Positions 26,801-42,500 of a stretch of DNA of 64,000 bases are shown piece by piece. The DNA is from Siphonodentalium dalli. Its lineage: Eukaryota; Mollusca; Scaphopoda; Gadilida; Siphonodentaliidae. The notes beneath the pieces were generated by a model that did no database searches, was not told where the DNA came from, and worked only from the letters and a program-made list of their open reading frames with translations. The stretch spans positions 25,362,991 to 25,426,990 of the forward strand of contig CP136061.1 in the NCBI GenBank assembly GCA_032622095.1, written 5' to 3'. The first letter of the stretch is position 1, and each line of letters starts with the position of its first letter. Both the position numbers and the translations under genes were made by a program.

Positions 26801-29800
26801 ACCGCAGTGTTTCACATCACTTTAATATGAATTGAAAATGAACATATACACGAAGGCACTTACTCGACAGATATAACGACGCTATTCGTCTCTTGTGCCA
26901 GGCGCTTTACGAATTGATGATGCGTATCTGAAAGAAACGCAAAACAGAATGTCACCTAGTTGCAGTCCGATTTTCAACTACAACACCAAGCCACTGAAAA
27001 CGTTTTGATTCAGTGGTAGCAAAAAGGTGCACATGACATATGCATTTGATCTATAAATTATATATGAAGCACTTCATGAATTAAAGGGGGAATTAACATA
27101 ACTCCAGCATTTACGGGGCCATCTCCTACTATACTCAACAGAAAACATCCAATAAAAAATACCGTATGAGTCAAGAATAAGGGTTAGATAAATTCACGTA
27201 CACAAAGAACCACGTGTACATAACAATATGATAATTATAACGTTAATGAATAAATGGCTCGAGCCATAAACTCATTTTCATGATAATTACCGTGTGGTTG
27301 ACATCGTTAGTAGAGTACATGAGTGTATTTTGCACTCATCCGTGACTCAAATTCCTCTATTTGTTGCACATATTATGTTGAGTACAATAGGAGATGGCCT
27401 CTATCCCACCGGATATCGACTAACATAGACGAATGTTACCGAATTGACACGAATGGAATAATAACAATTCCAATCACATCATCTTTTCAAGTTGTTTGAA
27501 CTTAAACGGTACTCCATCCGATTCGATGGTCCCCATATCATCAGATTCCAACAACAAAACAACAACATTTTGGAAATGCTACTTCAGTTATCAGAATCGA
27601 GTAATTGCCCAAAAATAATGCTAACTATAGTCAACTATAGTCTAAAATTGCCCAAAACCTGTTGTTTATCTTCATTTTGTTCAACGAAATTTTGCCGGTT
27701 TGTCAAATATCTGGCACAAAAACGCCATTTGATTTTAGAGTTATCCATCTTCATCCGAAATTTGGTCCGATACCGTCTTCTCGTTTACTGGGCCACTTAC
27801 AATTATCGATGGTGAACAATAATAGATTTCAAACATTGATATATTATCACTCTGAGCTTTGATGGACTCGAATCAAATATGTTTTACCCCCGAAGCCAAG
27901 GAAATAGTAATTTGCGAGAGTTAATTCGGATTATGCATCTTTAATTAAAATCCAATAGTGTGATGTAGAAGGCGCCAGATTCGTGAATTTTCAAAAAATA
28001 TCAATTTCTAGCTATCAATTTGAAGGCGAAAATCATTATCCTTCATAACCAATATCTGATATAGTATTATAACAACAATTGTTTACCCCCACAATATGAG
28101 AGATATTTTTGAATTATGTAAAAAATTGGTTTAAGAGTTTGACAGGAAGTATTTGCACAAAACAAATGCATTGTCTAGCTTATTATCCCAACTAGGGTCT
28201 ACACTCGGTATACTATCTGAAATAATGAATGTCTGTGAGAAAATAAATAAAACATTTTTCTTTGCATATTTTCGTTTTTTGGTGGCCATTTGCAGAACTA
28301 TTTTTTGAAAATATTATTCAACCGCATTTGCAATAATCTGACAGATAATAAACATTCAATACTGATTCATCTTTTTCGACATTATGTTGTTTTATGGTGA
28401 CTTTTCCACACACAAAAAAACTAGTACATCAAATGGCTGCCAAAAAAATCTACAAAATAAAATGAAGACTTTCTTATTTGTTTTCTTGCAGACAGTCATG
28501 ATTTCAGAATGTAGACCGAGTGTAGACCCTAAATGTGATAATAAGCTAGATAATGCAGTGTTTGTTTTGCCAATACTTCCTGTAAAACTCTCTAGTGACC
28601 TACATGACAAATTGGTTGTTGTTTTTAAAACCACTTTTTTAAACATAATTCAAACATATATATCATATTGTGAGGGTAAAAACGTGTTCTTATAATACTA
28701 TAGCATACATTGGTTATGAAGGATAATGATTTTGACTATCAAATTGACATTTAGAAATCGAGATTTTTTTTAAATACACAAGATTAGGGCACCTCCTTAA
28801 AGGGACACAAGACACTCCAGTGTGTAATGTGAAAATTAATAAACGAATGTACTACCATCACTAGTAAGGATAGTGGAAATTAAATATACTTCGTTCTCGT
28901 TTAATTATATTACTGATAACTCTTCAATGACGAAATCTTAAGAAATATCATATCGTAACTTTAAGACATATCATATCGAAATCTTAAGACATATTATATC
29001 GTAACTTTAAGACATATCATATCTAAACCTTAAGAAATATCACATCGTAACTTTAAGACATATCATATCGAAATCTTAAGACATATTATATCGTAACTTT
29101 AAGACATATCATATCTAAACCTTAAGAAATATCACATCGTAACTTTAAGACATATCATATCGAAATCTTAAGACATATTATATCGTAACTTTAAGACATA
29201 TCATATATAAACCTTAAGAAATATCACATCGTAACTTTAAGACATATCATATCGAAACCGTAAGACATATAATATCGTAACTTTAAGACATATCATATCT
29301 AAAGCTTAAGAAATATCATATCGTAACTTTAAGACATCATATCTAAACCTTAAGACATATCATATCGTAACTTTAAGACATCATATCTAAACCTTAAGAA
29401 ATATAATATCGTAACTTTAAGACATATCATATCGAGATCTTAAGACATATTATATCGTAACTTTAAGACATATCATATCTAAACCTTAAGAAATATCACA
29501 TCGTAACTTTAAGACATATCATATCGAAATCTTAAGACATATTATATCGTAACTTTAAGACATATCATATCTAAACCTTAAGAAATATCACATCGTAACT
29601 TTAAGACATATCATATCGAAACCGTAAGACATATAATATCGTAACTTTAAGACATATCATATCTAAAGCTTAAGAAATATAATATCGTAACTTTAAGACA
29701 TATCATATCTAAAGCTTAAGAAATATCATATCGTAACTTTAAGACATCATATCTAAACCTTAAGAAATATAATATCGTAACTTTAAGACATATCATATCG

Positions 29801-32800
29801 AAATCTTAAGACATATCATATCGTAACTTTAAGACGTATCATATCGTAACCTTAAGAAATATCATATCGTAACTTTAAGACATATCATATCGTAACTTTA
29901 AGACATATCATATCGTAACCTTAAGAAATATCATATCGTAACTTTAAGACATATCATATCGAAACTTTAAGACATATCATATCGTAACTTTAAGACATAT
30001 CATATCGTAACCTTAAGACATATCATATCGAAACCTTAAGACATATCATATCGTAACTTTAAGACATATCATATCGTAACTTTAAGAAATATCATATCGT
30101 AACTTTAAGAAATATCACATCGTAACTTTAAGACATATCATATCGTAACCTTAAGACATATCATATCGTATCTTTAAGACATATCATATCGTAACCTTAA
30201 GACATATCATATCGTATCTTTAAGACATATCATATCGTAACTTTAAGACATATCATATCGTAACATTAAGACATATCATATCGTAACTTTAAGACATATC
30301 ATATCGTAACTTTAAGACATATCATATCGTAACTTTAAGACATATCATATCGAAATCTTAAGACATATCATATCGTAACCTTAAGACATATCATATCGTA
30401 ACTTTAAGACATATCATATCGTAACCTTAAGACATATCATATCGTAACTTTAAGACATATCATATCGTAACTTTAAGACATATCATATCGTAACTTTAAG
30501 ACATATCATATCGTAACTTTAAGACATATCATATCGTAACCTTAAGGAATATCATATCGAAATCTTAAGAAATATCATATCGTAACTTTAAGACATATCA
30601 TATCGTAACTTTAAGACATATCATATCGTAACTTTAAGACATATCATATCGTAACTTTAAGACATATCATATCGTAACTTTAAGACATATCATATCTAAA
30701 CCTTAAGACATATCATATCGTAACTTTAAGACATATCATATCGTAACTTTAAGACATATCATATCGTAACTTTAAGACATATCATATCGTAACTTTAAGA
30801 CATATCATATCGTAACTTTAAGACATATCATATCGTAACTTTAAGACATATCATATCGTAACTTTAAGACATATCATATCGTAACTTTAAGACATATCAT
30901 ATCGAAACCTTAAGACATATCATACCGAAATCTTAAGGAATATCATATCGTAACTTTAAGACATATCATATCGTAACTTTAAGACATATCATATCGTAAC
31001 TTTAAGACATATCATATCGTAACTTTAAGACATATCATATCGTAACTTTAAGACATATCATATCTAAACCTTAAGACATATCATATCGAAATCTTAAGGA
31101 ATATCATATCGTAACTTTAAGACATATCATATCGTAACTTTAAGACATATCATATCGAAACCTTAAGACATATCATCGAAATCTTAAGGAATATCATATC
31201 GTAACTTTAAGACATATCATATCGAAACCTTAAGACATATCATATCGAAATCTTAAGGAATATCATATCGTAACTTTAAGACATATCATATCGTAACTTT
31301 AAGACATATCATATCGAAACCTTAAGACATATCATATCGTAACTTTAAGACATATCATATCGAAACCTTAAGACATATCATATCGAAATCTTAAGGAATA
31401 TCATATCGTAACTTTAAGACATATCATATCGAAACCTTAAGACATATCATATCGAAATCTTAAGGAATATCATATCGTAACTTTAAGACATATCATATCG
31501 AAACCTTAAGACATATCATATCGAAATCTTAAGGAATATCATATCGTAACTTTAAGACATATCATATCGTAACTTTAAGACATTTCATATCGAAACCTTA
31601 AGACATATCATATCGAAATCTTAAGGAATATCATATCGTAACTTTAAGACATATCATATCGTAACTTTAAGACATATCATATCGTAACTTTAAGACATAT
31701 CATATCGTAACTTTAAGACATATCATATCGTAACTTTAAGACATATCACATCGTAACTTTAAGACATATCATATCGTAACTTTAAGACATATCATATCGT
31801 AACTTTAAGACATATCATATCGTAACTTTAAGACATATCATATCGTAACTTTAAGACATATCATATCGTAACTTTAAGACATATCATATCGTAACTTTAA
31901 GACATATCATATCGTAACTTTAAGACATATCATATCGTAACTTTAAGACATATCATATCGTAACTTTAAGACATATCATATTGTAACTTTAAGACATATC
32001 ATATCGTAACTTTAAGACATATCATATCGTAACTTTAAGACATATCATATCGAAACCTTAAGACATATCATATCGAAATCTTAAGACATATCATAACGTA
32101 ACTTTAAGACATATCATATCGTAACTTTAAGACATATCATATCGTAACTTTAAGACATATCATATCGTAACTTTAAGACATATCATATCGTAACTTTAAG
32201 ACATATCATATCGTAACTTTAAGACATATCATATCGTAACCTTAAGGAATATCATATCGAAATCTTAAGAAATATCATATCGTAACTTTAAGACATATCA
32301 TATCGTAACCTTAAGACATATCATATCGTAACTTTAAGACATATCATATCGTAACTTTAAGACATATCATATCGTAACCTTAAGGAATATCATATCGAAA
32401 TCTTAAGAAATATCATATCGTAACTTTAAGACATATCATATCGTAACTTTAAGACATTTCATATCGAAACCTTAAGACATATCATATCGAAATCTTAAGG
32501 AATATCATATCGTAACTTTAAGACATATCATATCGTAACTTTAAGACATATCATATCGTAACTTTAAGACATATCATATCGTAACTTTAAGACATATCAT
32601 ATCGTAACTTTAAGACATATCACATCGTAACTTTAAGACATATCATATCGTAACTTTAAGACATATCATATCGTAACTTTAAGACATATCACATCGTAAC
32701 TTTAAGACATATCATATCGAAATCTTAAGACATATCATATCGTAACTTTAAGACATATCATATCGTAACCTTAAGACATATCATATCGAAATCTTAAGAC

Positions 32801-35800
32801 ATATCATATCGTAACTTTAAGACATATCACATCGTAACTTTAAGACATATCATATCGTAACTTTAAGACATATCATATCGTAACTTTAAGACATATCATA
32901 TCTAAACCTTAAGGAATATCATATCGTAACTTTAAGACATATCATATCTAAACCTTAAGGAATATCATATCGTAACTTTAAGACATATCATATCTAAACC
33001 TTAAGACATATAATATCTAGTATTGTGCGGTACGGTGGCGGCATCTCGGAAAGTTTCGTTGTGAAACAAGGAACTAGACAGGGTGTTGTATTATCCCCTT
33101 TCTGCTACTTGATCTACATTAACGATCTCTTAGTGGCCTTAAAAGAATCAAATGTTGGCCTGCAAATCAACGGAGTGTCGTATTCTGCTCCCACAACAGC
33201 AGATGATATAACATTATTATCCCTATCGAAGTCTGGGCTCGACACACTTTTACAAATAAGTCAGGCATATAGTTTGAAATGGCGATTTAATTTTTCGCAC
33301 GTGAAATCAAAAGTCATTGTAGTCAATGAACAAAGAAAGGCTCACGAAGACGGACTTCGGACGTGGAGGCTTGGCAGCCAGGTGATCGAGGAGGTTGCTG
33401 ACTACGTCCATTTGGGTGTGACACCGAAGAAATCTTCAACGGCGGTGTCTGTCGCTTCTCTCGTTTGTGCTAAATTGAGAAAATCATTCTTTGGAATAAT
33501 GGGAAGCAAAACCCTCCAAACGATCACACGAATAACTATGTGCACAGTCATAAAACACATAGTTATTCCCAAGGCATTATACGGAACAGAACTCGTACCG
33601 ATTCAGCAAATAACAGCATTAAGCATCATTGACAAATCACTAAGAACTTGTGTAAAATATGTACAGTCATTTCGAAAGCGAACATCCACTAAATTGTCAC
33701 TCGGTTTATTAGGACTTCTGCCGGTTGAGAGTGAGATACACATTCGAAAATTGTGCTTTGTCGGGCAACCCATTCGCCTGCCAGAGTCACATTAGTTACC
33801 GCTCCGGATCTTTGTAACGAATTGTCACATGTATATACTGTTCAATCGCCAAGCTACTGGCTCTGTTCCAGATATATTCGCCATTATGGACAAATATAAA
33901 TTGCGTGACTATTTGGATGATTATTTGGATGAAGGGACATTTTCTGCGAAATCCGTGAGGAAAAACATTGTCAAGACTGCTGTTCAAAACACATATGTGT
34001 CTTCTTGGCAGTCATCTGTCGCTAGTGATCCTGCTCTAGTTGTTCTCTGGAAAACACATCCGTATCATTTGACATGTTGGTCTTTCTGGAAACGACTGCA
34101 TGGTAATGATCATCACAGTACAGCGATAAAAAATCGTGCGTTCCTACTGCACAGAACCACATACCCGAACAACCTTCAGTGCCGTCTTTGCCAATCAAGA
34201 TATAACAATGAAATTCAGCACATATTATTCACTTGCCAGTCACTACCTTTGCTTTTTCTTCGGAACCAATTTTGGGACGGAACACTGACACGCTATGGCG
34301 TGGTCACTTCGATGGAGCTGCTTGCTCTTGATGAAATTCATCTGTTTGCTCTATTTCTTGGTAGCACACTTCAAACACTCACCGAGAAGTTCCTGGGTTG
34401 CTTGGAAGACTTACTTCTGGACGCTGCTACATTTCTTCTTATTGCCTGTAGACTAATTCGTACACGACCTATGTTCTAGTGCGTCATTGAAGCTCTGACA
34501 CCACCATGAACTTCGTAATGTTCTCCCTTATAATTTAGCCAGCCTGTATATAACTACGAACACATGCGTGCGACATATGCCAGGGACAATAAAGCACATC
34601 GATATGTCGTATAGCCGTATGCATGCGACATATGACTCTCTGTATATAGCGATATTTTATTTTATTATTGATCGTTCTTCCACTGTATATGACCGAATTA
34701 GTGCGAGATATGTCTGGGACAATGAAGTACTCGTAAAGCCGTATGCATGTGACATATGACTCTCTGTTAATATCAATAATTTATTTATTTATTTGTGAGT
34801 GTGTGTTTTTTTTTTTATCTTAGTATATTTATTTTATTATTATTTTTGTATGCATGTATTTGTTATGTAACCCTTGCATGTCATACTTTCGTGTTGTCTG
34901 ATTTGTAAATACTACCAGTCACTCTCCAAACTTGGAGGTCAATAAATAAATGTATCGAAACCTTTGCTGTGTGAACATTTTGTTACAGTGCCAGACATGT
35001 TACCATCAAACAGTTTAGCAAATTCTGATCAAATCATAAAGGTATATAGAAGAGCCCAAAAGAAATAAAATTATTCAAGAAAACACAGATTTTCAACAAA
35101 AACATTTGATTTGCAATTGCATATGACGACCTTCAATGTAACCGCAATATTTACATAGCAATGGGTTTAAAGGCCCACTTAATTTTCGAGTCACCGATTA
35201 GTTTTGTATAGTGCGTTGATAAACGGTTTTAATAACAATCTATACCATAAAATATGATTAAAATGCTATAATTCATGAAATCATATAAATGTTCTCCCCC
35301 CGTTTTGGCTCCCAGAATGCAACATAATTCAAATTAAAGATGTATTTTTAATGGAAGGGGAATAACTCTGTCTTTAAGATATAGAGTTATTCCCCTCCAT
35401 TGAGGGAATAATACACATTTTACTACAATCAAGATGACAAAACACGTCAGTAACTCAACACAAACAACATGTGTGTGATCTGGGGTTTCGAAAATTAAGT
35501 GGGTCTTAAACGTACAAAATGTCGTGACTGGAAAATTATAAGTAATAAATATAAGTACAAAGTTTATCTAATTCTTCATGTTATTCTTAGTAATGATGGT
35601 TTCCTAAAACTGTTTTTATTTTTCACATTTACCCACCGCCAGTGCCTTACATTTGTATGGTCTATCTCTTTGTAAACGTGTGTAATATACATGTAGTTGT
35701 CCCCCAATACGCGGCTATTTTTTGTTTTCAATGTGGCGGGGACTGAGAATCAAAACAATTTCTTTGGCCTTATCTATTCGTCTGCTTATATTTCTTGAAC

Positions 35801-36461
35801 ACCCCTTCGGATGAAAATTGACCATTCCGATGTATACTTTTTATAATTTATGGGGAAATCCACTCAGTGAAGAATGGGTTAAATCTACAATTAATGTCAG
35901 AGTTGACTCACCAAGGCTGCACCAAATCCATCCACCGCCATGGAAGTACATCAAACCTGGTAACTTCCCTTCTGCCCCTCTCGGTTGATACACCCTCACA
36001 TTCACAGAGTCAAACTCCGTATTATATATCTGGTGGGAAATAAATATATATTTATTGATTGTTCAACCTCCTCGTTGGGAGAGCTCCGATATAAACACTA
36101 TTAATGTTCTACAGAATAACGGTAAACGAGGCGAAAAAAAAAAAACACGAGATTTGAAGGGCGGCAAAGAGAGAGAGAGAGCGAGAGAAAGAGAGCGAGT
36201 AAGAGAGAGAAAGAGAGAGATTGAGAGAGTGAGAGAGAGAGAGCGAGACAGCGAGAGAGAGAAAGAGAGAGATGGCGAGAAAGAGATAGAGAGAGAGGGC
36301 GAGAAAGAGAGAGAGCAAGAGAGAGAGAGCAAGAGAGAGAGAGCGCGAGAATGAGAGAGAGATGGAGAGAAATAGCGAGAAAGAGAGAGCGCGAGAGAAA
36401 GAGAAAGCGAGAGAGATAGAGAGAGAGCGAGAAAGGGATAGGTCGAGAGCGAGAGATGGAG

Positions 36462-36506
<45 letters not shown>

Positions 36507-39500
36507 GAGTGGCGGACAAAATATGTAATTGCGTGGGACGGCCGATATCTCGAAAAATATATTACGTAGAGCGCTAATGTTCGTGTCTAACGGAGCTAGA
36601 TATTCAATTTGGCCCCAACCAAATATATTAACTCCCGCAACTTACCAGATACCAGATGTTTCATTATTCGACAACGTCTGACCTACACTAAAATTGTCGA
36701 AATCAAGGTTGAGGGACAGCTGTAGAGTTACGTTTTTACAACGAACAACCTATGCCCATAAGCAATTTGGTGTTAAACTGGAACTTTATTTACTCATGGT
36801 TGTGGTAATACGTGTTGAATTTGTGCAGGCAGGGAAATTCGAGTCAAAATAAAACAATTCCAGTTGCTGATTGGTTGATAATCGTTGAGCAATAACTACC
36901 TGGGAGAAAACAGAATATAATAGCCTACGTAACTATGGCGATCATTTTAGTTTTGATGAGTCTGTTGTGGTCCAGAAGTTATGGAAGAGGTCTGGGTATT
37001 TTGATGCTGATGCTGTTTGCGCAGTTAAAGACATATTATGTACTTGTTCCGGTGCGTGAAACGATGTGTCAACTGGAGGAATGTAGCATTTTACTAACAT
37101 CGCCGAAAATCTGAAGCAAATCGGTCGTACCACTCCATAGAAAACATCGCCTGAACTACGGTCAATTGTAAATATTTACTACTCTATTCGGGACGCATCT
37201 ATCGGCGATTATATAACGAAAACGATTTCGCCATCGAGAGTGACTGCATTTCATTAATATATACGAATGATGGTGTGTGTTGTCAATTTGGATATAATAT
37301 TTGTAAAAATTACTACCTTGAACAAGATTATTCTCCATTTATATTTGATCACCTACCGAAGTGTTTCACATCACTTTAATAGGGTAGTTGTTGAAATGCA
37401 AGATTTTCGTTTTAAAATATGAAGGGTGTATCGGATGACACTCAATGGGAAATTTACCACTTGAAGTCCAAATAGGCTTAACCCATCGCTGGCGGGACTT
37501 TACACTGTTAACACTGTCGCCTAAATAATTAATTGTTTGTAACCTATATAGACAGCAAATTGACATTTTACTAATATCGTTCAGGGTATGGCATTTTTAT
37601 TTTATGATCAAAACCTATGTTGTTTTGTTGAGCTATTGTGTTTCACGCTTTTTGGACTCATATCAGGTGAATAAATTATTAACCCTTAGTCGACGGATCT
37701 TAAACTTTGTTGGGAGGCGTAATTTTCTGACAATCACCAATAGTGTGCATATGGATGGGCCTTTACAGCTGGTCTATCTCTTTGTAAACATGTGTTATAT
37801 AGTTACCGGGGTATAAAGATGGTATATCTCTTTGTAAACATGTGTTATATAGTTACCGGGGTATAAAGATGGTCTATCTCTTTGTAAACATGTGTTATAT
37901 AGTTACCGGGGTATAAATATGGTCTATCTCTTTGTAACCATGTGTTATATAGTTTCCGGAGTATAACGATGTCTATCTCTTTGTAAACATATGTTGTATA
38001 GTTACCGGGGTATAAATATGGTCTATCTCTTTGTAAACATGTGTTATATAGTTACCGGTGTGTAAAAATGGTCTATCTTTTTGTAAGCATGTGTTATATA
38101 GTTTCCGGGGTATATAGATGGTCTACATGTATCTCTTTGTAAACATGTGTTATATAGTTACCGGGGTATAAAGATGGTCTATATCTTTGTAAACGTGTAT
38201 TATATAGTTATCGGGGTATAAAATGGTCTATCTCTTTGTAAACGTGTGTTATATAGTTACCGGGGTATAAAGATGGTCTATCTCTTTGTAAACGTGTGTT
38301 ATATATTTATCGGGGTATACAAATGGCCTATCTCTTTGTAAACATGTGTTATATAATTACCGGGGTATACATATGGTATATCTCTGTGTAAACATGTGTT
38401 ATATAGTTACCGGGGTTTCAAGATGGTCTATCTCTTTGTAAACATGTGTGATATAGTTACCGGGTTATAAAGATGGTCTATCTCTTTGTAAACATGTGTT
38501 ATATAGTTACCGGGGTATAAAGATGGTCTATCTCTTTGTAAACGTGTGTTATATAGTTACCGGGGTATACATATGGTCTATCTCTTTGTAAACATGTGTT
38601 ATATAGTTACCGGGTATAAAGATGGTATATCTCTTTGTAGACATGTGTTCAGACTTCATTCTACATTTATCTCAATATTCACGTCTGGTGTTAAAATTCA
38701 TCTCACGAAATATTCTAATAATATCCTCGTATGGTGTTAAAATTCATCTCACGAAATATTACGGATTACTATTCCACTTTACTAGTGCTTTCAAATAATT
38801 TTCGATGACGAATTCACACCCATATAAATGTAAACATACACTTCCACACATAATAATCTCAAACACCACATTTTCTCAAAAGCATACCAAACAATTTATT
38901 TTCTTTATGCATCGTATATTTCATAAAATTTAACGATGTACTGTACTAAATCCGGCCATTTATGGGACCATTTCCTTTTATACTCAACAGCATATATGCA
39001 ACAAATGAATACATTTGAGGCATGGATCAGTGCAAATTACACTCATATGCTCTATGAACGATGTAAACAACATTGAAATTATAATGAAAATGAGTTTATG
39101 ACTGTTGCCATTATTCATTTTCAATATAATTACCATGTTTGCATCGTATAAAGATGGTCTATCTCTTTGTAAACATGTGTTATAAAGTGACCGGGGTATA
39201 AAGATGGTCTATTTCTTTGTAAACATGTGTTATATAGTTACCGGGTTATAAATATGGTCTATCTCTTTGTAAACATGTGTTATATAGTTACCGGGGTATA
39301 AAGATGGTCTATCTCTTTGTAAACATGTGTTATATAGTTGCCGGGGTATAAATATGGTCTATCTCTTTGTAAACGTGTGTTATATAGTTATCGGGGTATA
39401 AAAATGGTCTATCTCGTTGTAAACATGTGTTATATAGTTACCGGGGTATAAAGATGGTATATCTCTTTGTACACATGTGTTATATAGTTACCGGGGTATA

Positions 39501-42500
39501 AAGATGGTTTATCTCTTTGTAAACATGTGTTATATAGTTACCGGTGTATAAAGATGGTATAGCTCTATGTAAACATGTGTTATATAGTTACTGGGGTATA
39601 AAGATGGTCTATCTCTTTGTAAACATGTGTTATATAGTTACCGGGGTATAAAGATGGTCTATCTCTTTGTAAGCATGTGTTATATAGTTAGCGGGTATAA
39701 CATATTATATATGAATAGAAGACCCATGACCGGAAATGCTTCGATCGATTAATAATGATTATATTTAGAATAGTTTGTGGTCTAAAAACGTGTGGTTGTT
39801 TAGTTAACAGAGACCAGAAATTTTATTATGTAATTTTGTCACAAATAAACGTTAATTAGACTCATTACCGCTTATAACTATGGTATAAAACAATACAAAT
39901 AATCGAACTGGGACATTTGGCATACGGAACATAGCTATGGGAACAGCCTAATGATCTTTATCGATATATAGTATCGCCTGAATGGTCTGTTCTTAAAATA
40001 GAACAATAAAGTGTCCCATTTAATCACCTCATCTCATAATAAAATATTCGAAATAAAATAAATATTTATTGATAGCATCGTTTCCAGACATGGGTCTTCA
40101 ATTCATATATATTATTTTATAGTCACGCAACTATTTCAAATTGGTTATTTAACCCTTTACCCAACAGAACGGCCATGTGCCAATGCATTCTCTTATATAT
40201 GCGAGTCGACCATAGGTCGCCTCGCACATATAAGAGAATGCATTGGCTTAACACATATTAAAAATGATAAAAGTGTCAAAGAATGTAGAAAAATATTATA
40301 AAAATTGTTAAAAAATGTAAGAAAAAATTATAAAATTGTTAAAGAATGTAAGAAAAAATGGTAAAAAGTGTTAAAAAAGATTTTTTTTAGGACAATCCAT
40401 TCTCTTATATATGCGAGGCGACCTATGGTCGACTCGCATATATAAGAGAATGCATTGGCACATGGCATAACTGCAACCATCACAATGTGGTCAATGAACC
40501 GGTTCCAATGATATCCATATTTGTACGGTGTTATTGAGACAGACCGAAGATATTTTAGGCTGTTGAAGCTTTATTTTGGGCGTTTTTGTCCGTTTTGTTG
40601 GGTAAAGGGTTAAAGAGACACCCCATCTTTACCCCTCGGTCGACGGGATCTTAAACTTTGTCGGGAGGCGTAATTTTCTGACAATCACCAATATTGTGCA
40701 CATGGATGGACCTTTAATGTCCCAAATAGCATGATCAGGAGGAAATAGAGGTTTCTTTAATATGAATTCGACTCAAATTCCTGAAGAGTACTGAACTATA
40801 AAGGGATACTGCCTGTCATTGAACCAAATCATGGATGGATGTTGAAATTTAGAGGGGATGGTATTTCAAATGCAATTAAATATGGTATTGGTCAAAATGA
40901 GACACATTCTTTACATAATATTCCCATTAGTAAGTGAATGGATGGATATGGGGTATGTGAATGGATGGACATGGGGCATGTGAACGGATGGATATGGGGC
41001 ATGTGCATGGATGGATATGGGGTATGTGAATGGATGGATATGGGTCATGTGAATGGATGGATATGGGGTATGTGAATGGATGGATATGGGGCATGTGAAT
41101 GGATGGATATGGGGCATGTGCATGGATGGATATGGGGTATGTGCATGGATGGATATGGGGCATGTGAATGGATGGATATGGGGCATGTGAATGGATGTAT
41201 ATGGGGCATGTGAATGGATGGATATGGGGAATATGATACTATGCATTCTACCATGTGTATGAAATGCACATCACGATACGTTGATCCCTTTTCTATTATA
41301 GACTGTGCTTCTAGAGGCACCAGGACGCGATCATTGACTTGTTTTATTACAAACATAATATACAATATAATTTATATGCTTTTTGTATTCTAATGTATTT
41401 GCTATATGTAATCTAGTGTAATTGCTATATGTAATATAATGTATTTGCTATATGTAATCTAGTATAATTGTTATATGAAATATAATGTATTTGCTATATG
41501 TAATCTAGTGTATTTGCTTTTTGTAATATAATGTATTTGCTATATGTAATCTAGTTTAATTGCTATATCTAATATAATGTATTTGCTATATGTAATCGAG
41601 GGTATTTGCTATATGTAATATAATGTATTTGCTATATGTAATCTAATGTATGTGCTATATGTAAAATAATGTATATGCTATATGTAATCTAATGTATTTG
41701 CTATATGTAAACTAATGTATTTGCTATATGTAATATAATGTATTTGCTATATGTAATCTAATGTATTTGCTTTGTGTAATCTATTGTATTTTCTATATCT
41801 AATGTAAATGATATATGTAATCTAATGTATTTGCTGTATGTAATATAACGTATTTGCTATATGTAATATAATGTGTTTGCTGTATGTAATATAATGTATT
41901 TGATATATGTAATCTAATGTATTTGCTATATGTAAACTTACGTATACGCTATATGTAATCTAATGTATATGATATATGTAAACTAATTTATTTGATATGT
42001 GTAATGTAATGTATTTGCTATATGTAATATAATGTATTTGCTATATGTAATTTAATGTATTTGCTATATGTAAACTAACGTATACGCTATATGTAATATA
42101 ATGTATATGGTATATGTAAACTAATGTATTTGCTATATTCAATCTAATGTATTTGCTATATGTAAACTAACGTATACGCTATATGTAATGTATTGTATTT
42201 GCTTTGTGTAATCTAGTATATTTGCTATATTTAATCTTATGTATAAGCTATATGTAATCGAATGTATATCATATATGTAATCTAATGTATTTTCTATATG
42301 TAATATAATGTATTTATAATAACTGGTATAAACTTTAATATTAAATTAAATTTTGGGGAAACTTTTTATTACTGCAACACTATATTGTTTACTGTTTACC
42401 CCATTCTAGCTGTCTTTTCTTAACATAATCAGTTGAAAATAAGGATCTGCAAAGTTAACATTTCTCCACCTTGCATGTATATGTTGACATCCAAAGTTCT

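Noticed and set aside
28930-33018. Regular short repeats that could suggest a CRISPR array
   Set aside because: Units are contiguous 23-bp monomers with no unique spacers, in a eukaryotic intron. It is a satellite.
36063-36577. Long Arg/Glu or Leu/Ser open frames
   Set aside because: Products of translating the GA microsatellite in any frame.
40911-41365. His/Pro-rich open frames ([13 protein letters not shown] type)
   Set aside because: They arise in several frames from the 23-bp minisatellite and have no other support.
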